A stretch of 26,851 nucleotides of DNA, from contig CAUJFK010000042.1 of NCBI GenBank assembly GCA_963169175.1, forward strand, positions 1 through 26,851. Direction: 5' to 3'. The notes under the pieces are model-generated. The model was given only the letters and a program-made list of their open reading frames with translations, ran no database searches and was not told where the DNA came from. The first letter of the stretch is position 1; each line of letters opens with the position of its first letter. Positions 8,794-16,630 of the stretch are shown piece by piece. The stretch is from Acidobacteriota bacterium (GTDB lineage Bacteria > Acidobacteriota > Blastocatellia > Pyrinomonadales > Pyrinomonadaceae). Both the position numbers and the translations under genes were made by a program.

Positions 8794-10113
8794 ATGCAGC
8801 AGTTTTCACGAAGTGTCGTTTTGGTCCTTGCGTTTGCTTTTCTTACTAACTCCGTATTTCCGCAATGCGAGATAACGGTAGGCAAAGGCGAGCCGGCAGC
8901 CGAATGGAACGACATTTTTACGCGCAACGGCCCCGGTTGGACCGGTGGCGATACGACCGTTTCGATCGAGCTGCCAAATGGTGATTCGGCATTCTTTTTT
9001 TCTGACTCATACATAGCGGAAGACCCGCAACTGCCGGGCGACGGCTCCGTTTATACGAACGAGAATGGCCTCCGCCTGCGCAAGCCAAACTGTCTGCCGC
9101 CGATCTGCGGGCCAAAGCCGGAGGTTATCCATTACGTTTACAACAGCATTGTTGTCCGTTCAAAGGACGGCAAGACGATGCGGACACTGACCGGGCCGAA
9201 GGACAAGAATGGCTATTCAACATCCTATTTCAAGCCTAAGAGTGACAGCCCGAACCATATGTACTGGCTCGGCGATCCGATCATCGTCGAGGTTGGCGGC
9301 AAGAAAAAGATCTGGATGTTCCTGAACGAATGGGATGTCGCGAGGCCTTTCGATAAGGCATTCTGGATCAAATACCGCGCTCAGGCGATCGCACAAATGG
9401 ATGCGGAAACGCTTGCGATCGAAAAGATCGTCGATCTGAAAAATAAGACAGACGAGGCCGTCTGGGGCATTTCACTTTGGCTCAACGACAAGAACGAATT
9501 ATATATTTGGGGAATGCGGAACGAGGGCGAGATAAAGACGGCGAAGAAGTCGTCGCTCGCCATTGCGAATAAGTTTAAAAAACTTTACATCGCCAAGGTC
9601 GATGCGTCGAAAGGCCTTGAACACGCGGTCGATCTTACGAACTGGACGGCGTGGAATGGCAAGTCATTTTCAAAAGACCTGAATGACCGCAAGTCGATCA
9701 TCCCCGAGAATGACAGCATCAGCGACGAGCTTACCATTCGCCGGCTGAACATAAACGGCAAGCCGATTTTTGTTATGGCAACGTTCGACACATCGGTCGG
9801 CTATTCTGACTGGAAGGACCTTTATCTATATTCTGCATGCGAACCGCAAGGTCCGTTCAAATCGAAGCATCACTTCTATCGAACGCCGACGGCCGGAATG
9901 ACACAATTGTCGGGAATGGTCGAAGGGCAATCGCTGCAAAGCGGTTTGAGTGTTTATAATCCGCATATGCACCCGCAGTTTATCGAGAACGGAAAGATGC
10001 TTGTCTCGTACAACAGCAATCTTCCGTTTGGCTCGAAGCCGGGTGATTCGATCTATGCGGATTTCTATCGTCCGCGATTCGTTTGGGTGCCGATCGCGGG
10101 CCTGCAAAAATAA
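8794..10113 (+). CDS. Secreted beta-propeller protein of DUF4185/DUF5005 type (glycosidase-like)
   Basis: About 439 residues from ATG 8794, 5 bp after the dehydratase stop. The frame is open back to 8647 but that part overlaps the upstream gene. A signal peptide is clear (MQQFSRSVVLVLAFAFLTNSVFP). 'GWTGGDTTVSIELPNGDSAFFFSDSYI' near residues 45-72 matches the first blade of DUF4185/DUF5005 five-bladed propellers, which resemble GH43/GH32/sialidase folds. Later blades are suggested by 'MYWLGDPIIV', 'AVWGISLWLNDKNELYIWGM' and 'KMLVSYNSN'. Three cysteines of the mature protein near its N-terminus could form a disulphide. Activity is unproven for most of the family; a glycan-binding or hydrolysing role is inferred from the locus. 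The stop codon overlaps the next start (TAATG), so the two genes are translationally coupled despite acting in different compartments. Confidence 0.75.
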   Translation: MQQFSRSVVLVLAFAFLTNSVFPQCEITVGKGEPAAEWNDIFTRNGPGWTGGDTTVSIELPNGDSAFFFSDSYIAEDPQLPGDGSVYTNENGLRLRKPNCLPPICGPKPEVIHYVYNSIVVRSKDGKTMRTLTGPKDKNGYSTSYFKPKSDSPNHMYWLGDPIIVEVGGKKKIWMFLNEWDVARPFDKAFWIKYRAQAIAQMDAETLAIEKIVDLKNKTDEAVWGISLWLNDKNELYIWGMRNEGEIKTAKKSSLAIANKFKKLYIAKVDASKGLEHAVDLTNWTAWNGKSFSKDLNDRKSIIPENDSISDELTIRRLNINGKPIFVMATFDTSVGYSDWKDLYLYSACEPQGPFKSKHHFYRTPTAGMTQLSGMVEGQSLQSGLSVYNPHMHPQFIENGKMLVSYNSNLPFGSKPGDSIYADFYRPRFVWVPIAGLQK

Positions 10114-11027
10114 TGAGACTCGTTTGTTTTAATCCAAAGAATCTTACGCACGCCGGCGAGCGGCGTTATCGTCTCGGGGCATTGATCGATGAAGATCAGA
10201 TCGCCGACCTAACGCCTTCGATCCTGCCGATGGGCCTCAGCGGCGCCGAGATACTGCGGTGCTACGATCTGGCGGCCGGCTTTGTCGGCCCCGCGATGGA
10301 GGCAGTTGAGAGCGGGGAGCTTCCCATAGTAAGCCTTGATGATATAAGGCTTGAAGCGCCGGTACCGCGGCCGTCAAAGATCATCTGCATTGGGCTGAAT
10401 TATCTTGATCACGTAACCGAAAGCGGTGCCGAGATACCAAAAGCCCCGCTGATATTTTCAAAATTCGATACCTGCGTTTGCGCTTCCGAGCAGCCGATCC
10501 TGTTGCCGACGGGAAGCGAGCAGGTTGATTTTGAAGCCGAACTTGCCGTCGTCATCGGCCGCCGGGCAAAGAACATCGATCCTGAAAAAGCGATGGACCA
10601 TGTTTTCGGCTACACCAATTTCAACGACGTGTCCGCCCGAGACATGCAGTTTGCCGATGGGCAATGGCAGCGTGGAAAATCGTGCGACACATTTGCCCCG
10701 TTCGGGCCCTTCGTTGCGACGAAAGATGAGATCGCCGACCCGCATAAGCTGCGGATCCAATTTCGGTTGAACGATGAAACGATGCAGGATTCGAACACGG
10801 ACCAATTGATCTTTAGAATACCGGAATTGATCGAATACATTTCGCGTTCGACCACGCTTGAACCCGGCGACATAATTGCTACCGGCACACCTCCCGGTGT
10901 TGGTTTCGCCCGCAAACCGCCGATATTTTTGAAAGACGGAGACATTTGCGAGGTCGAGGTCGAAGGCCTTGGTATTTTGTACAATGTCGTTTCAGCGGGA
11001 CGGCCTTTGGACTACGGAGCTTTTTAA
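10113..11027 (+). CDS. Fumarylacetoacetate hydrolase (FAH) family protein, probable acylpyruvase-type sugar-acid hydrolase
   Basis: About 304 residues from ATG 10113, chosen because it overlaps the preceding stop by one base (TAATG); upstream in-frame codons lie in the neighbour. A short N-terminal domain (~1-85) is followed by the FAH catalytic domain, opening with 'KIICIGLNYLDHVTESG'. The divalent-metal site is intact: E141-A-E143 in 'DFEAELAVVIG' and D172 in 'NFNDVSARD', with the FAHD1-like spacing of 29 residues between the second Glu and the Asp. Members cleave C-C bonds of 2,4-diketo acids, e.g. 2,4-diketo-3-deoxy-L-fuconate to pyruvate and lactate. With a dehydratase before it and an SDR after it, that type of reaction is the best guess. 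Fumarylacetoacetate itself is unlikely, as no tyrosine-degradation genes are present. Confidence 0.88.
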   Translation: MRLVCFNPKNLTHAGERRYRLGALIDEDQIADLTPSILPMGLSGAEILRCYDLAAGFVGPAMEAVESGELPIVSLDDIRLEAPVPRPSKIICIGLNYLDHVTESGAEIPKAPLIFSKFDTCVCASEQPILLPTGSEQVDFEAELAVVIGRRAKNIDPEKAMDHVFGYTNFNDVSARDMQFADGQWQRGKSCDTFAPFGPFVATKDEIADPHKLRIQFRLNDETMQDSNTDQLIFRIPELIEYISRSTTLEPGDIIATGTPPGVGFARKPPIFLKDGDICEVEVEGLGILYNVVSAGRPLDYGAF

Positions 11028-11089
11028 CACAAAGACCACCAAGTTGAAGACACAAAGGACACAAAAGCCCGATCGTTATAGTTCAATAG
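11023..11089 (+). repeat. Intergenic CACAAAG-type repeat, copy A (~70 bp)
   Basis: This repeat begins over the FAH-family stop codon and ends 26 bp before the SDR start. It aligns along its length with 16545-16615: shared TTTTAA, ACACAAAG, TGAAGACACAAAGG, CACAAA and the end ATCGTTAyAGTyCArTAG, with scattered substitutions and a small indel. It fills nearly the whole gap between the two genes. Its function is unknown; related 'cacaaag/cttcgtg' intergenic repeats are common in soil bacteria. Confidence 0.7.
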
Positions 11090-11115
11090 CCTAGATCCGC
11101 GCGGCGAAAAAGTTC

Positions 11116-11877
11116 ATGTTCGATCTAACAGGCAAAACAGCTTTGGTCACCGGGGCCGCGTCAGGCATCGGCGAGGCGGTTGCAAAAGCACTCGCGCACG
11201 CCGGTGCGTTTGTCTATGTCGCCGATGTGGATGCCGTAAACGGCAAGCGCGCCGCAGATGAGATCGGCGCGCAGGCCGCGTTCTGCGAACTTGACCTGAT
11301 GCAGGGTGCTCAAACCTGCGAGTCCGTCAGGGACACTGTGCATGCGGAAAAGGGCCGTCTCGATATTCTTGTAAACAATGCCGGGATCGGCCACGTCGGA
11401 ACTATTCTTGAAACGACCGCCGATGATCTTGATAGGCTTTATGCCGTTAATGTCCGCGGTACGTTCGATCTGACCAAGGCGTTCATTCCGGGCATGATCG
11501 AACGGCACTATGGTGTGATCATCAACACAGCATCTATCGGCGGTGTTATGGCGATCAAGGACCGACTTGCCTATTGCACGACGAAATTTGCTATCGTCGG
11601 ATTCACAAAATGCCTTGCGCTTGACCACGCCGGGCAGGGCATTCGTGCAAATGCGGTTTGTCCGGGCCGTGTAGAGACACCGTTCGTCACCAAGCGCATT
11701 TCAGAATATCCCGATCCGCAAAAGGCTTACGACGATATGGCATCCACCCAGGCAGTCGGCCGCATGGGGACACCCGAAGAAATTGCCGCCGCGATAGTTT
11801 ATCTAGCCAGTGACGAGGCCGCTTTTGTTACAGGAACGGCATTCGAGATCGACGGCGGTTTTTCGGTCGGCAAGTAG
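11116..11877 (+). CDS. Short-chain dehydrogenase/reductase (SDR), classical type
   Basis: 253 residues, the usual length for classical SDRs. The Rossmann motif T12-G-A-A-S-G-I-G19, N87-N-A-G90, the catalytic S140 and the Y153-C-T-T-K157 pair are all present, followed by 'PGRVETPF' and the C-terminal 'GTAFEIDGGFSV'. Aspartate in 'VADVD' after strand 2 favours NAD over NADP. With an acid-sugar dehydratase and an FAH-family hydrolase next door, the closest functional parallel is 2-keto-3-deoxy-L-fuconate 4-dehydrogenase, which oxidises the dehydratase product to the 2,4-diketo acid that the hydrolase splits. That substrate is inference; SDR sequence alone does not fix it. The Shine-Dalgarno is weak (GGCGAAAA), and the gene sits directly behind repeat copy A. 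Confidence 0.9.
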   Translation: MFDLTGKTALVTGAASGIGEAVAKALAHAGAFVYVADVDAVNGKRAADEIGAQAAFCELDLMQGAQTCESVRDTVHAEKGRLDILVNNAGIGHVGTILETTADDLDRLYAVNVRGTFDLTKAFIPGMIERHYGVIINTASIGGVMAIKDRLAYCTTKFAIVGFTKCLALDHAGQGIRANAVCPGRVETPFVTKRISEYPDPQKAYDDMASTQAVGRMGTPEEIAAAIVYLASDEAAFVTGTAFEIDGGFSVGK

Positions 11878-11954
11878 CTGCCTGTAAACAGCGAAGCGTG
11901 CTCCCCGCACATCGGTAATTCTCCCCGCAAATAATCATCCAAATATCATCAATA

Positions 11955-12074
11955 GTTGCAGTAAGCCCTCCAGGAACATCATTTGTTGCAAAAATGTGTA
12001 CAGAGCTATTGACACGGATGCAACAATCAATGTATCTTCTGTGTGCATATACCCTAAATGCACCACACGTTGCA
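11955..12074. promoter_or_regulatory. Cluster of four GTTGCA hexamers (putative operator region)
   Basis: GTTGCA occurs at 11955-11960, 11985-11990 and 12069-12074, and inverted (TGCAAC) at 12019-12024, all inside the 288-bp gap before the RpiR-type regulator. The inverted copy falls in the spacer of the candidate promoter at 12009-12038. RpiR-family proteins commonly bind short palindromic sites in their own upstream region, so autoregulation is plausible. No clean long palindrome is formed, and the binding protein is not known. Confidence 0.35.
12009..12038 (+). promoter_or_regulatory. Candidate sigma70-type promoter for the RpiR-family gene
   Basis: There is an exact TTGACA at 12009-12014 and a TATCTT-like -10 at 12033-12038 (18-bp spacer; GTATCT at 17 bp is equally possible). 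It lies about 130 bp upstream of the regulator start, leaving a long leader. A second TTGACA at 12094-12099 has no convincing -10 at the right distance. Confidence 0.35.
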
Positions 12075-12165
12075 ATTGTAAAACCGCTCGCCCTTGACAT
12101 TTTGGGGTACAGAAAGTGTCTCCGGCCAGCGTTTTAACAGCCTCCCGATCTGAGTTGATCAAGAC

Positions 12166-13149
12166 ATGGCAGCTCGAGCAAAAACCAAAGCAGATGCCGG
12201 CGTAAAGAAGAGTGCGCGAAAGCCGCCGTGGAACGGATCGCCCGCCGGAGATGACAGGTCCAACGGGCAAACACCGCTTGAGGCCCGCTTTCTTGAAGCT
12301 CAAACCACTCTCAGTCGAAGCCGAAAGCGTCTTTTGAGCCAGATCCTGGCCGAAGCGCACGAGACATTCTTTCTATCATCGCGGGAAATGGGGCGGCGCT
12401 ACAGCGTTGATTCGGCAACGATAGTTCGGACCATCCAGGCGATGGGCTATGAGAAATTCGCCGATTTTGTTCAGGACCTGCGAAATCATTTTGTTACCCA
12501 GATCACGCCTTATGCCGCAATGCGTGCGGCAACACAAAAGCACCGAAGTGTTGCGGATTACGTTAGTCTCAGCCTCGACAAAGACCTGGAAAACCTGAAC
12601 GCGCTCAAGGCCGGGTTCGATATCAACAAGATCATCGAAGTTGCCGCTCAGATACGCACTTCACGCCGGATCATTGTCATCGGTCTCGATTTTGCGGCAT
12701 CGCTTGCTATCTCGCTCGCCTACGGACTCGTCCGTTTGGGCCACAATGCCGAGGCCCCTGTCGGGACGAGTGGTTCGATCCAGAATCAACTGAATATGAT
12801 GACGAGCAAAGATCTGCTCGTTGCGATCAGCTTTGGCAAATGCCTGCGCGAAACGGTTGAGGCGGCAAAAAGGGCAAAGCGAAACGGCATTCCGACGCTC
12901 GGTTTGACTGACAATGACCGCGCGCCGATCGCCCGGATATGCGATCGCACCGTCATCGCATCGACCGCCCGGGCTTCGTTCATTGATTCGTATGTTGCTC
13001 CGATGGCAGCGATCAACGCCATTCTGGTCGCGTGCGCCCACAGTCAGCCGAAGCGGGCGCTCAAACTGCTTGAAAAATTTGATAAAGAATCCGGTTCGGG
13101 TGAACGCTGGTACGAGGAAACGGAAAGCCTGCAAAAGAACGGCCGTTGA
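12166..13149 (+). CDS. MurR/RpiR-family transcriptional regulator (HTH_6 + SIS)
   Basis: 327 residues. After a basic, low-complexity N-terminal tail (~1-40) comes the RpiR HTH domain (~45-120) with 'LSSREMGRRYSVDSATIVRTIQAMGYEKFADFVQDLR', the typical recognition-helix region. The SIS domain (~145-290) starts with 'SRRIIVIGLDFAASLAISLAYGLVRLG' and continues with 'DLLVAISFGKCLRETVEAAKRAKRNGIPTLGLTDN', the phosphosugar-binding fold. Family members sense sugar phosphates; MurR senses N-acetylmuramate 6-phosphate. It precedes an outer-membrane receptor and a run of D-amino-acid/peptide enzymes, making it the likely pathway regulator. The HTH contains the usual Ser/Thr contact residues. The effector is not determinable, and the Shine-Dalgarno is weak. 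Confidence 0.9.
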   Translation: MAARAKTKADAGVKKSARKPPWNGSPAGDDRSNGQTPLEARFLEAQTTLSRSRKRLLSQILAEAHETFFLSSREMGRRYSVDSATIVRTIQAMGYEKFADFVQDLRNHFVTQITPYAAMRAATQKHRSVADYVSLSLDKDLENLNALKAGFDINKIIEVAAQIRTSRRIIVIGLDFAASLAISLAYGLVRLGHNAEAPVGTSGSIQNQLNMMTSKDLLVAISFGKCLRETVEAAKRAKRNGIPTLGLTDNDRAPIARICDRTVIASTARASFIDSYVAPMAAINAILVACAHSQPKRALKLLEKFDKESGSGERWYEETESLQKNGR

Positions 13150-13265
13150 CGGACGAAAACCCGGAGAGTGCTCATTTGAGAGAGGAGCGAAGGGAATTGG
13201 CAAGGGTGGGAAAGTTATTGGCAATAGATCTACAGAATCCTTTGGTTTAGAGAGGTTAAAGAAAA

Positions 13266-16200
13266 ATGCGAAAGTTCAAACAGTTCATCGGCTCTTGCGC
13301 GATCATCGCGGCAGTTTCCTTTTGCTCCCTTGTCCATTCACAAACAACGACCTCAACGATCGAAGGAATAGTCACCGATCCGAATGGTGCGGTCCTTCCG
13401 GGGGCGACGGTTATCGCAACCGGCGCAAATTTGGCGGTGGAGCGAAGGGTTGTGACCAACGGTGCAGGGCTCTATCGTTTCGTTGCCCTTCCGGCCGGCA
13501 CCTATACGCTGAAGCTGTCACAAAGCGGATTCGCGGACGGCGTTTACAGCGTCGAACTTACACTGAATCGGGTCGCAACGTTCAATGTTCAGTTGCAAGT
13601 TGCCGGCGGCGTTACGGGCGAGGTCACGGTCACCAGCGAGCTTCCGCTTATCGAATCGAATGCTTCGAACACGGGTCAAACGATCTTGCCGGAGCAGATC
13701 AGAACGCTGCCGGTAAACGGCCGCGAATACCTTGACCTGATGCAGCTTGTGCCCGGCGTTGCCATCAACCGCCAGGCCGACGCCGGCAGCGATAATTCAA
13801 ACCCGGTCCTTGGCGAACGCAGCGGCAACAATAACTTTCTGATAGACGGCCAGCCGAATAAGGATACGGTCAATGGCGGCCCGGCGGCACAGTTCAATCA
13901 GGAAACAATTGCCGAATTTCAGGTGCTCACCACGGGCTACAAGGCCGAGTTCGGTCAAGCATCCGGCGCGATAGTCAACGTGATAACAAAGAGCGGCGGC
14001 AACGCATTTCACGGTGTTGGTTCGCTGTTTCTTCGGAATGATGCTTTCGATTCTTCGAACTCGCTTGATGCGGCCAAGACCGATGCGCCCGAACTCGAAC
14101 GCTACGATTACAGTGTTGCGCTCGGCGGGCCGATCATTAAGGACAAGATATTTTTCTTTGGCTCGGCGGAACGGATCACGGAGGACCGGGTACTCAATTT
14201 TCTGTTTCCCGATACCGGCAATTCGGTCGTTAACCAGCTTCTCGAGGACCAGGAAAATCCGTACAACAATCCTTCGCGAACACGCGAAACGCGTGCGTTT
14301 CTGAAACTGAATCAGCAGTTTGGCCGCCACCAATTGACGCAGCAGGTGAATTATACCAACGGCAACGTCAGCGAATTCCTGCCGCTTTCATCCGCCGGCA
14401 GCCTGCCGTCGGCACGCAACAACACTGGTTTCCGCAAACTGCTATTGGGGTTTGGTGACACGATGCTTTTGGGTGACAAGGGCAACCCGTTTATTCTCAC
14501 GCTTCGCGGCGGCTATCGCGATGAACCGTCGAGCACACGTCCGGCGCATCCCGAGGCAGGCGGATCTACGTTCTACGATCCGTTCAGCGCGAATGGCTGC
14601 TGTTTCCTTCTCGGCGACCTTCCGTCCGTATCTTTCGGCAATGCACGGTCGGCCTCAAATCTCGATCAGAAATATACCTCATTGTCGGCGAACGTCAATA
14701 AATTGATCGGTGATCACGACGTCAAATTCGGCTGGAACTTTTTAAGAACAAAGGTCGATGGTGTTGACGCTCGGATCGTTCAGATCCAGCTTTTTGGGAC
14801 CACATCCGATTTCGCCCAATACGGCCCGCTTGCCGGCGGCATACCATTGATCGCGGTTGTTGGCGGCAATACGCCAAAGGATGACGAGATCCATCTCAAC
14901 AACTATTACAACGCTCTTTTTGTCCAGGACGACTGGAAGCTTTTAAAAAATCTGACGTTGAACCTCGGCCTCCGGTGGGACAACGATTCAGAGTTCGACG
15001 CGAAGCATAATATTTCGCCCCGCGTCGGCGTCGCCTGGTCGGTTACGCCAAAAACGGTGATCCGCGGCAATGTCGGGATATTTTACGACCAGTTTCGCCT
15101 TGGCTTGGTACGAAATGTTCCCAGTTTTGGCGGAACCGACCAACGCGGCTATCAATCGCTTCTCTTTCCACGCCTGCTTTACGGTTCGCCGTCGTTTGTC
15201 TCAAGCATCGGGTTGCTCCTTTTGGGGAATGGGCCGTGTCTTTCGAACGGTTTCGTAGGCAATCTGACCGATCAGCAGATAACTTCGGCGGGCCTGACCT
15301 GCCCGTTGGCACCGTCGCTGCCATTTGTCGGCGTTGACCGCCTTAATGGTGTAGTTGCCGCAGGCCATGCGCTCATTCCGGCGAATGCGGTCGTAACCAT
15401 CGACAACGTTCAGTCGCTGTCCGGGCTTACGCCGGACCAATACGCGGCCCAGGCAAGTGCCGCCGTTGGCCAGCCGGCGGGTTATTTTCAGTGGGGCGAT
15501 TTTGGGCTTTTGACCAATCCGATCATCCCGCCCAACGTTGTCCCGACGCGTGTCGACGGTACATTTAAGACACCGAACACTCTCGGGTTCAGCGTCGGCG
15601 TTCAGCGGGAAATAACAGCGGACATGGTTTTTGAGGCTGACTATTTCCACCGTGAGATACGCAATATCCTCGGCCCGCGGCTAAGCAACCTCGCTTACGA
15701 ATCAAGGCTTCCGGGCCGAAACCGAACGTTCGTCGAGCCCAATACCGCCGGGGCGATCACCACGTTTGGCCCATTCTTTGAGGGCAAGTACGATGCGCTG
15801 GTGCTTAGCCTGAACAAGCGGCTGAGCAAACGATTTGCCTTTGGGGCCAACTACACCTACGCAAACGCCACGGACAATTCACTCGGAATAATGAGCAGGC
15901 CGTCCGACAACTTTATTGGGACCGTGCCGGTGGTCACTGAGACCGCTACCGGGGCGACAAATGCCAGCGGTTCATTCACGGCGGCGAACGGGAACTTTAT
16001 CGCGAAAGCCGGGACCTTCTCGAACGGGCCCGATCTTGACAAGGGGCCTTCGGACCTCGCGGTTGACCATATCTTTCAAATGAACGGCCTCGTCCAGCTT
16101 CCGTGGCAGTTTCAGATCAGCGGCATTTTCAGGGCACAGAGCGGTTTTCATTTCAGCCGCTCGGCCGAGTTCGTTGATCCTGACGGCGATGCCAGCACGA

Positions 16201-16457
16201 ACTCGATCGACCTGACGGGCGGAAGGAACGCTTTTTCCGCCCCGGCATTTGTAAACCTGGACGTGCGGTTTGCAAAGCGGTTCGATATCGGCGACCGTGT
16301 GAAGATCGATGCGTTTTTCGAGTTCTTCAATGTGTTCAATCACAAAAATCCGGCAGCGGTCGGGACCCGGCCAGGCATAACGGGACAGACCTTTGGTGCG
16401 GCGACTCAAGTGCTGCCAGGCCGCGAAGGACAGATCGGATTCAGGATAGAGTTCTAG
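13266..16457 (+). CDS. TonB-dependent receptor, Oar-like, with N-terminal carboxypeptidase-regulatory domain (complete)
   Basis: 1063 residues with a signal peptide (MRKFKQFIGSCAIIAAVSFCSLVHS). Residues ~30-110 form a CarboxypepD_reg/transthyretin-like domain ('IEGIVTDPNGAVLPGATV...GLYRFVALPAGTYTLKL'). A plug domain follows (~140-250: 'QIRTLPVNGREYLDLMQLVPGV', 'EFQVLTTGYKAEFGQASGAIVNVITKSGGN'), then a large beta-barrel ending in 'IGFRIEF' with the terminal Phe expected for BAM insertion. The family imports large ligands through the outer membrane. AGAGG at 13251 lies 10 nt before ATG 13266. It sits between the RpiR-type regulator and the peptide/D-amino-acid enzyme run, so peptides or muropeptides are an inferred ligand. 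It shares the architecture of the truncated receptor at the window start but is clearly a different protein. Confidence 0.95.
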   Translation: MRKFKQFIGSCAIIAAVSFCSLVHSQTTTSTIEGIVTDPNGAVLPGATVIATGANLAVERRVVTNGAGLYRFVALPAGTYTLKLSQSGFADGVYSVELTLNRVATFNVQLQVAGGVTGEVTVTSELPLIESNASNTGQTILPEQIRTLPVNGREYLDLMQLVPGVAINRQADAGSDNSNPVLGERSGNNNFLIDGQPNKDTVNGGPAAQFNQETIAEFQVLTTGYKAEFGQASGAIVNVITKSGGNAFHGVGSLFLRNDAFDSSNSLDAAKTDAPELERYDYSVALGGPIIKDKIFFFGSAERITEDRVLNFLFPDTGNSVVNQLLEDQENPYNNPSRTRETRAFLKLNQQFGRHQLTQQVNYTNGNVSEFLPLSSAGSLPSARNNTGFRKLLLGFGDTMLLGDKGNPFILTLRGGYRDEPSSTRPAHPEAGGSTFYDPFSANGCCFLLGDLPSVSFGNARSASNLDQKYTSLSANVNKLIGDHDVKFGWNFLRTKVDGVDARIVQIQLFGTTSDFAQYGPLAGGIPLIAVVGGNTPKDDEIHLNNYYNALFVQDDWKLLKNLTLNLGLRWDNDSEFDAKHNISPRVGVAWSVTPKTVIRGNVGIFYDQFRLGLVRNVPSFGGTDQRGYQSLLFPRLLYGSPSFVSSIGLLLLGNGPCLSNGFVGNLTDQQITSAGLTCPLAPSLPFVGVDRLNGVVAAGHALIPANAVVTIDNVQSLSGLTPDQYAAQASAAVGQPAGYFQWGDFGLLTNPIIPPNVVPTRVDGTFKTPNTLGFSVGVQREITADMVFEADYFHREIRNILGPRLSNLAYESRLPGRNRTFVEPNTAGAITTFGPFFEGKYDALVLSLNKRLSKRFAFGANYTYANATDNSLGIMSRPSDNFIGTVPVVTETATGATNASGSFTAANGNFIAKAGTFSNGPDLDKGPSDLAVDHIFQMNGLVQLPWQFQISGIFRAQSGFHFSRSAEFVDPDGDASTNSIDLTGGRNAFSAPAFVNLDVRFAKRFDIGDRVKIDAFFEFFNVFNHKNPAAVGTRPGITGQTFGAATQVLPGREGQIGFRIEF

Positions 16458-16505
16458 TGGCCGACAGCAGACGATCTGCAAGTAATTTCTTGCTGGTCTC
16501 TTCGT

Positions 16506-16581
16506 CTTTTGTGTCCGCCCTTTGCGGTCGTGTGTCAACGGTCTTTTAAACACAAAGGCCGCTAAGGTGAAGACACAAAGG
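16506..16581. repeat. Imperfect inverted repeat upstream of the amidohydrolase
   Basis: The left arm 16506-16535 (CTTTTGTGTC...CCTTTGCGG...TGTGT) pairs with the first half of repeat copy B, 16550-16581, whose reverse complement reads CCTTTGTGTC...CCTTAGCGG...TTTGTGT. Mismatches and small bulges are present. No T-run follows, so it is not a standard intrinsic terminator. Confidence 0.5.
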
Positions 16582-16615
16582 GCACAAAGGTATTTGCAAT
16601 CGTTACAGTCCAGTA
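16545..16615 (+). repeat. Intergenic CACAAAG-type repeat, copy B (~70 bp)
   Basis: This is a direct-orientation relative of copy A (11023-11089), sharing TTTTAA, ACACAAAG, TGAAGACACAAAGG, CACAAA and ATCGTTAC/TAGT. It ends 15 bp before the GTG start of the amidohydrolase, just upstream of its Shine-Dalgarno. Both copies therefore sit in the same place relative to a downstream start codon. Confidence 0.7.
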
Positions 16616-16630
16616 GTTTGGAGGCATTTG

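Noticed and set aside
10113..11027. Fumarylacetoacetase of tyrosine degradation
   Set aside because: The size and N-terminal domain fit the bacterial acylpyruvase-type branch, and no homogentisate-pathway genes are nearby.
12094..12122. Second TTGACA as a promoter for the RpiR-type gene
   Set aside because: No acceptable -10 hexamer at 16-18 bp; the site at 12009 is better.
12914..13735. Plus-strand open frame of 273 codons between the regulator and the receptor
   Set aside because: It overlaps the 3' end of the RpiR-type gene and the 5' end of the receptor in another frame, and is Arg/Ser-rich with no domain; it looks like a shadow.
16506..16581. Inverted repeat as an intrinsic terminator of the receptor gene
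   Set aside because: The stem has several mismatches and no T-run follows; it is better explained by two opposed copies of a repeat.
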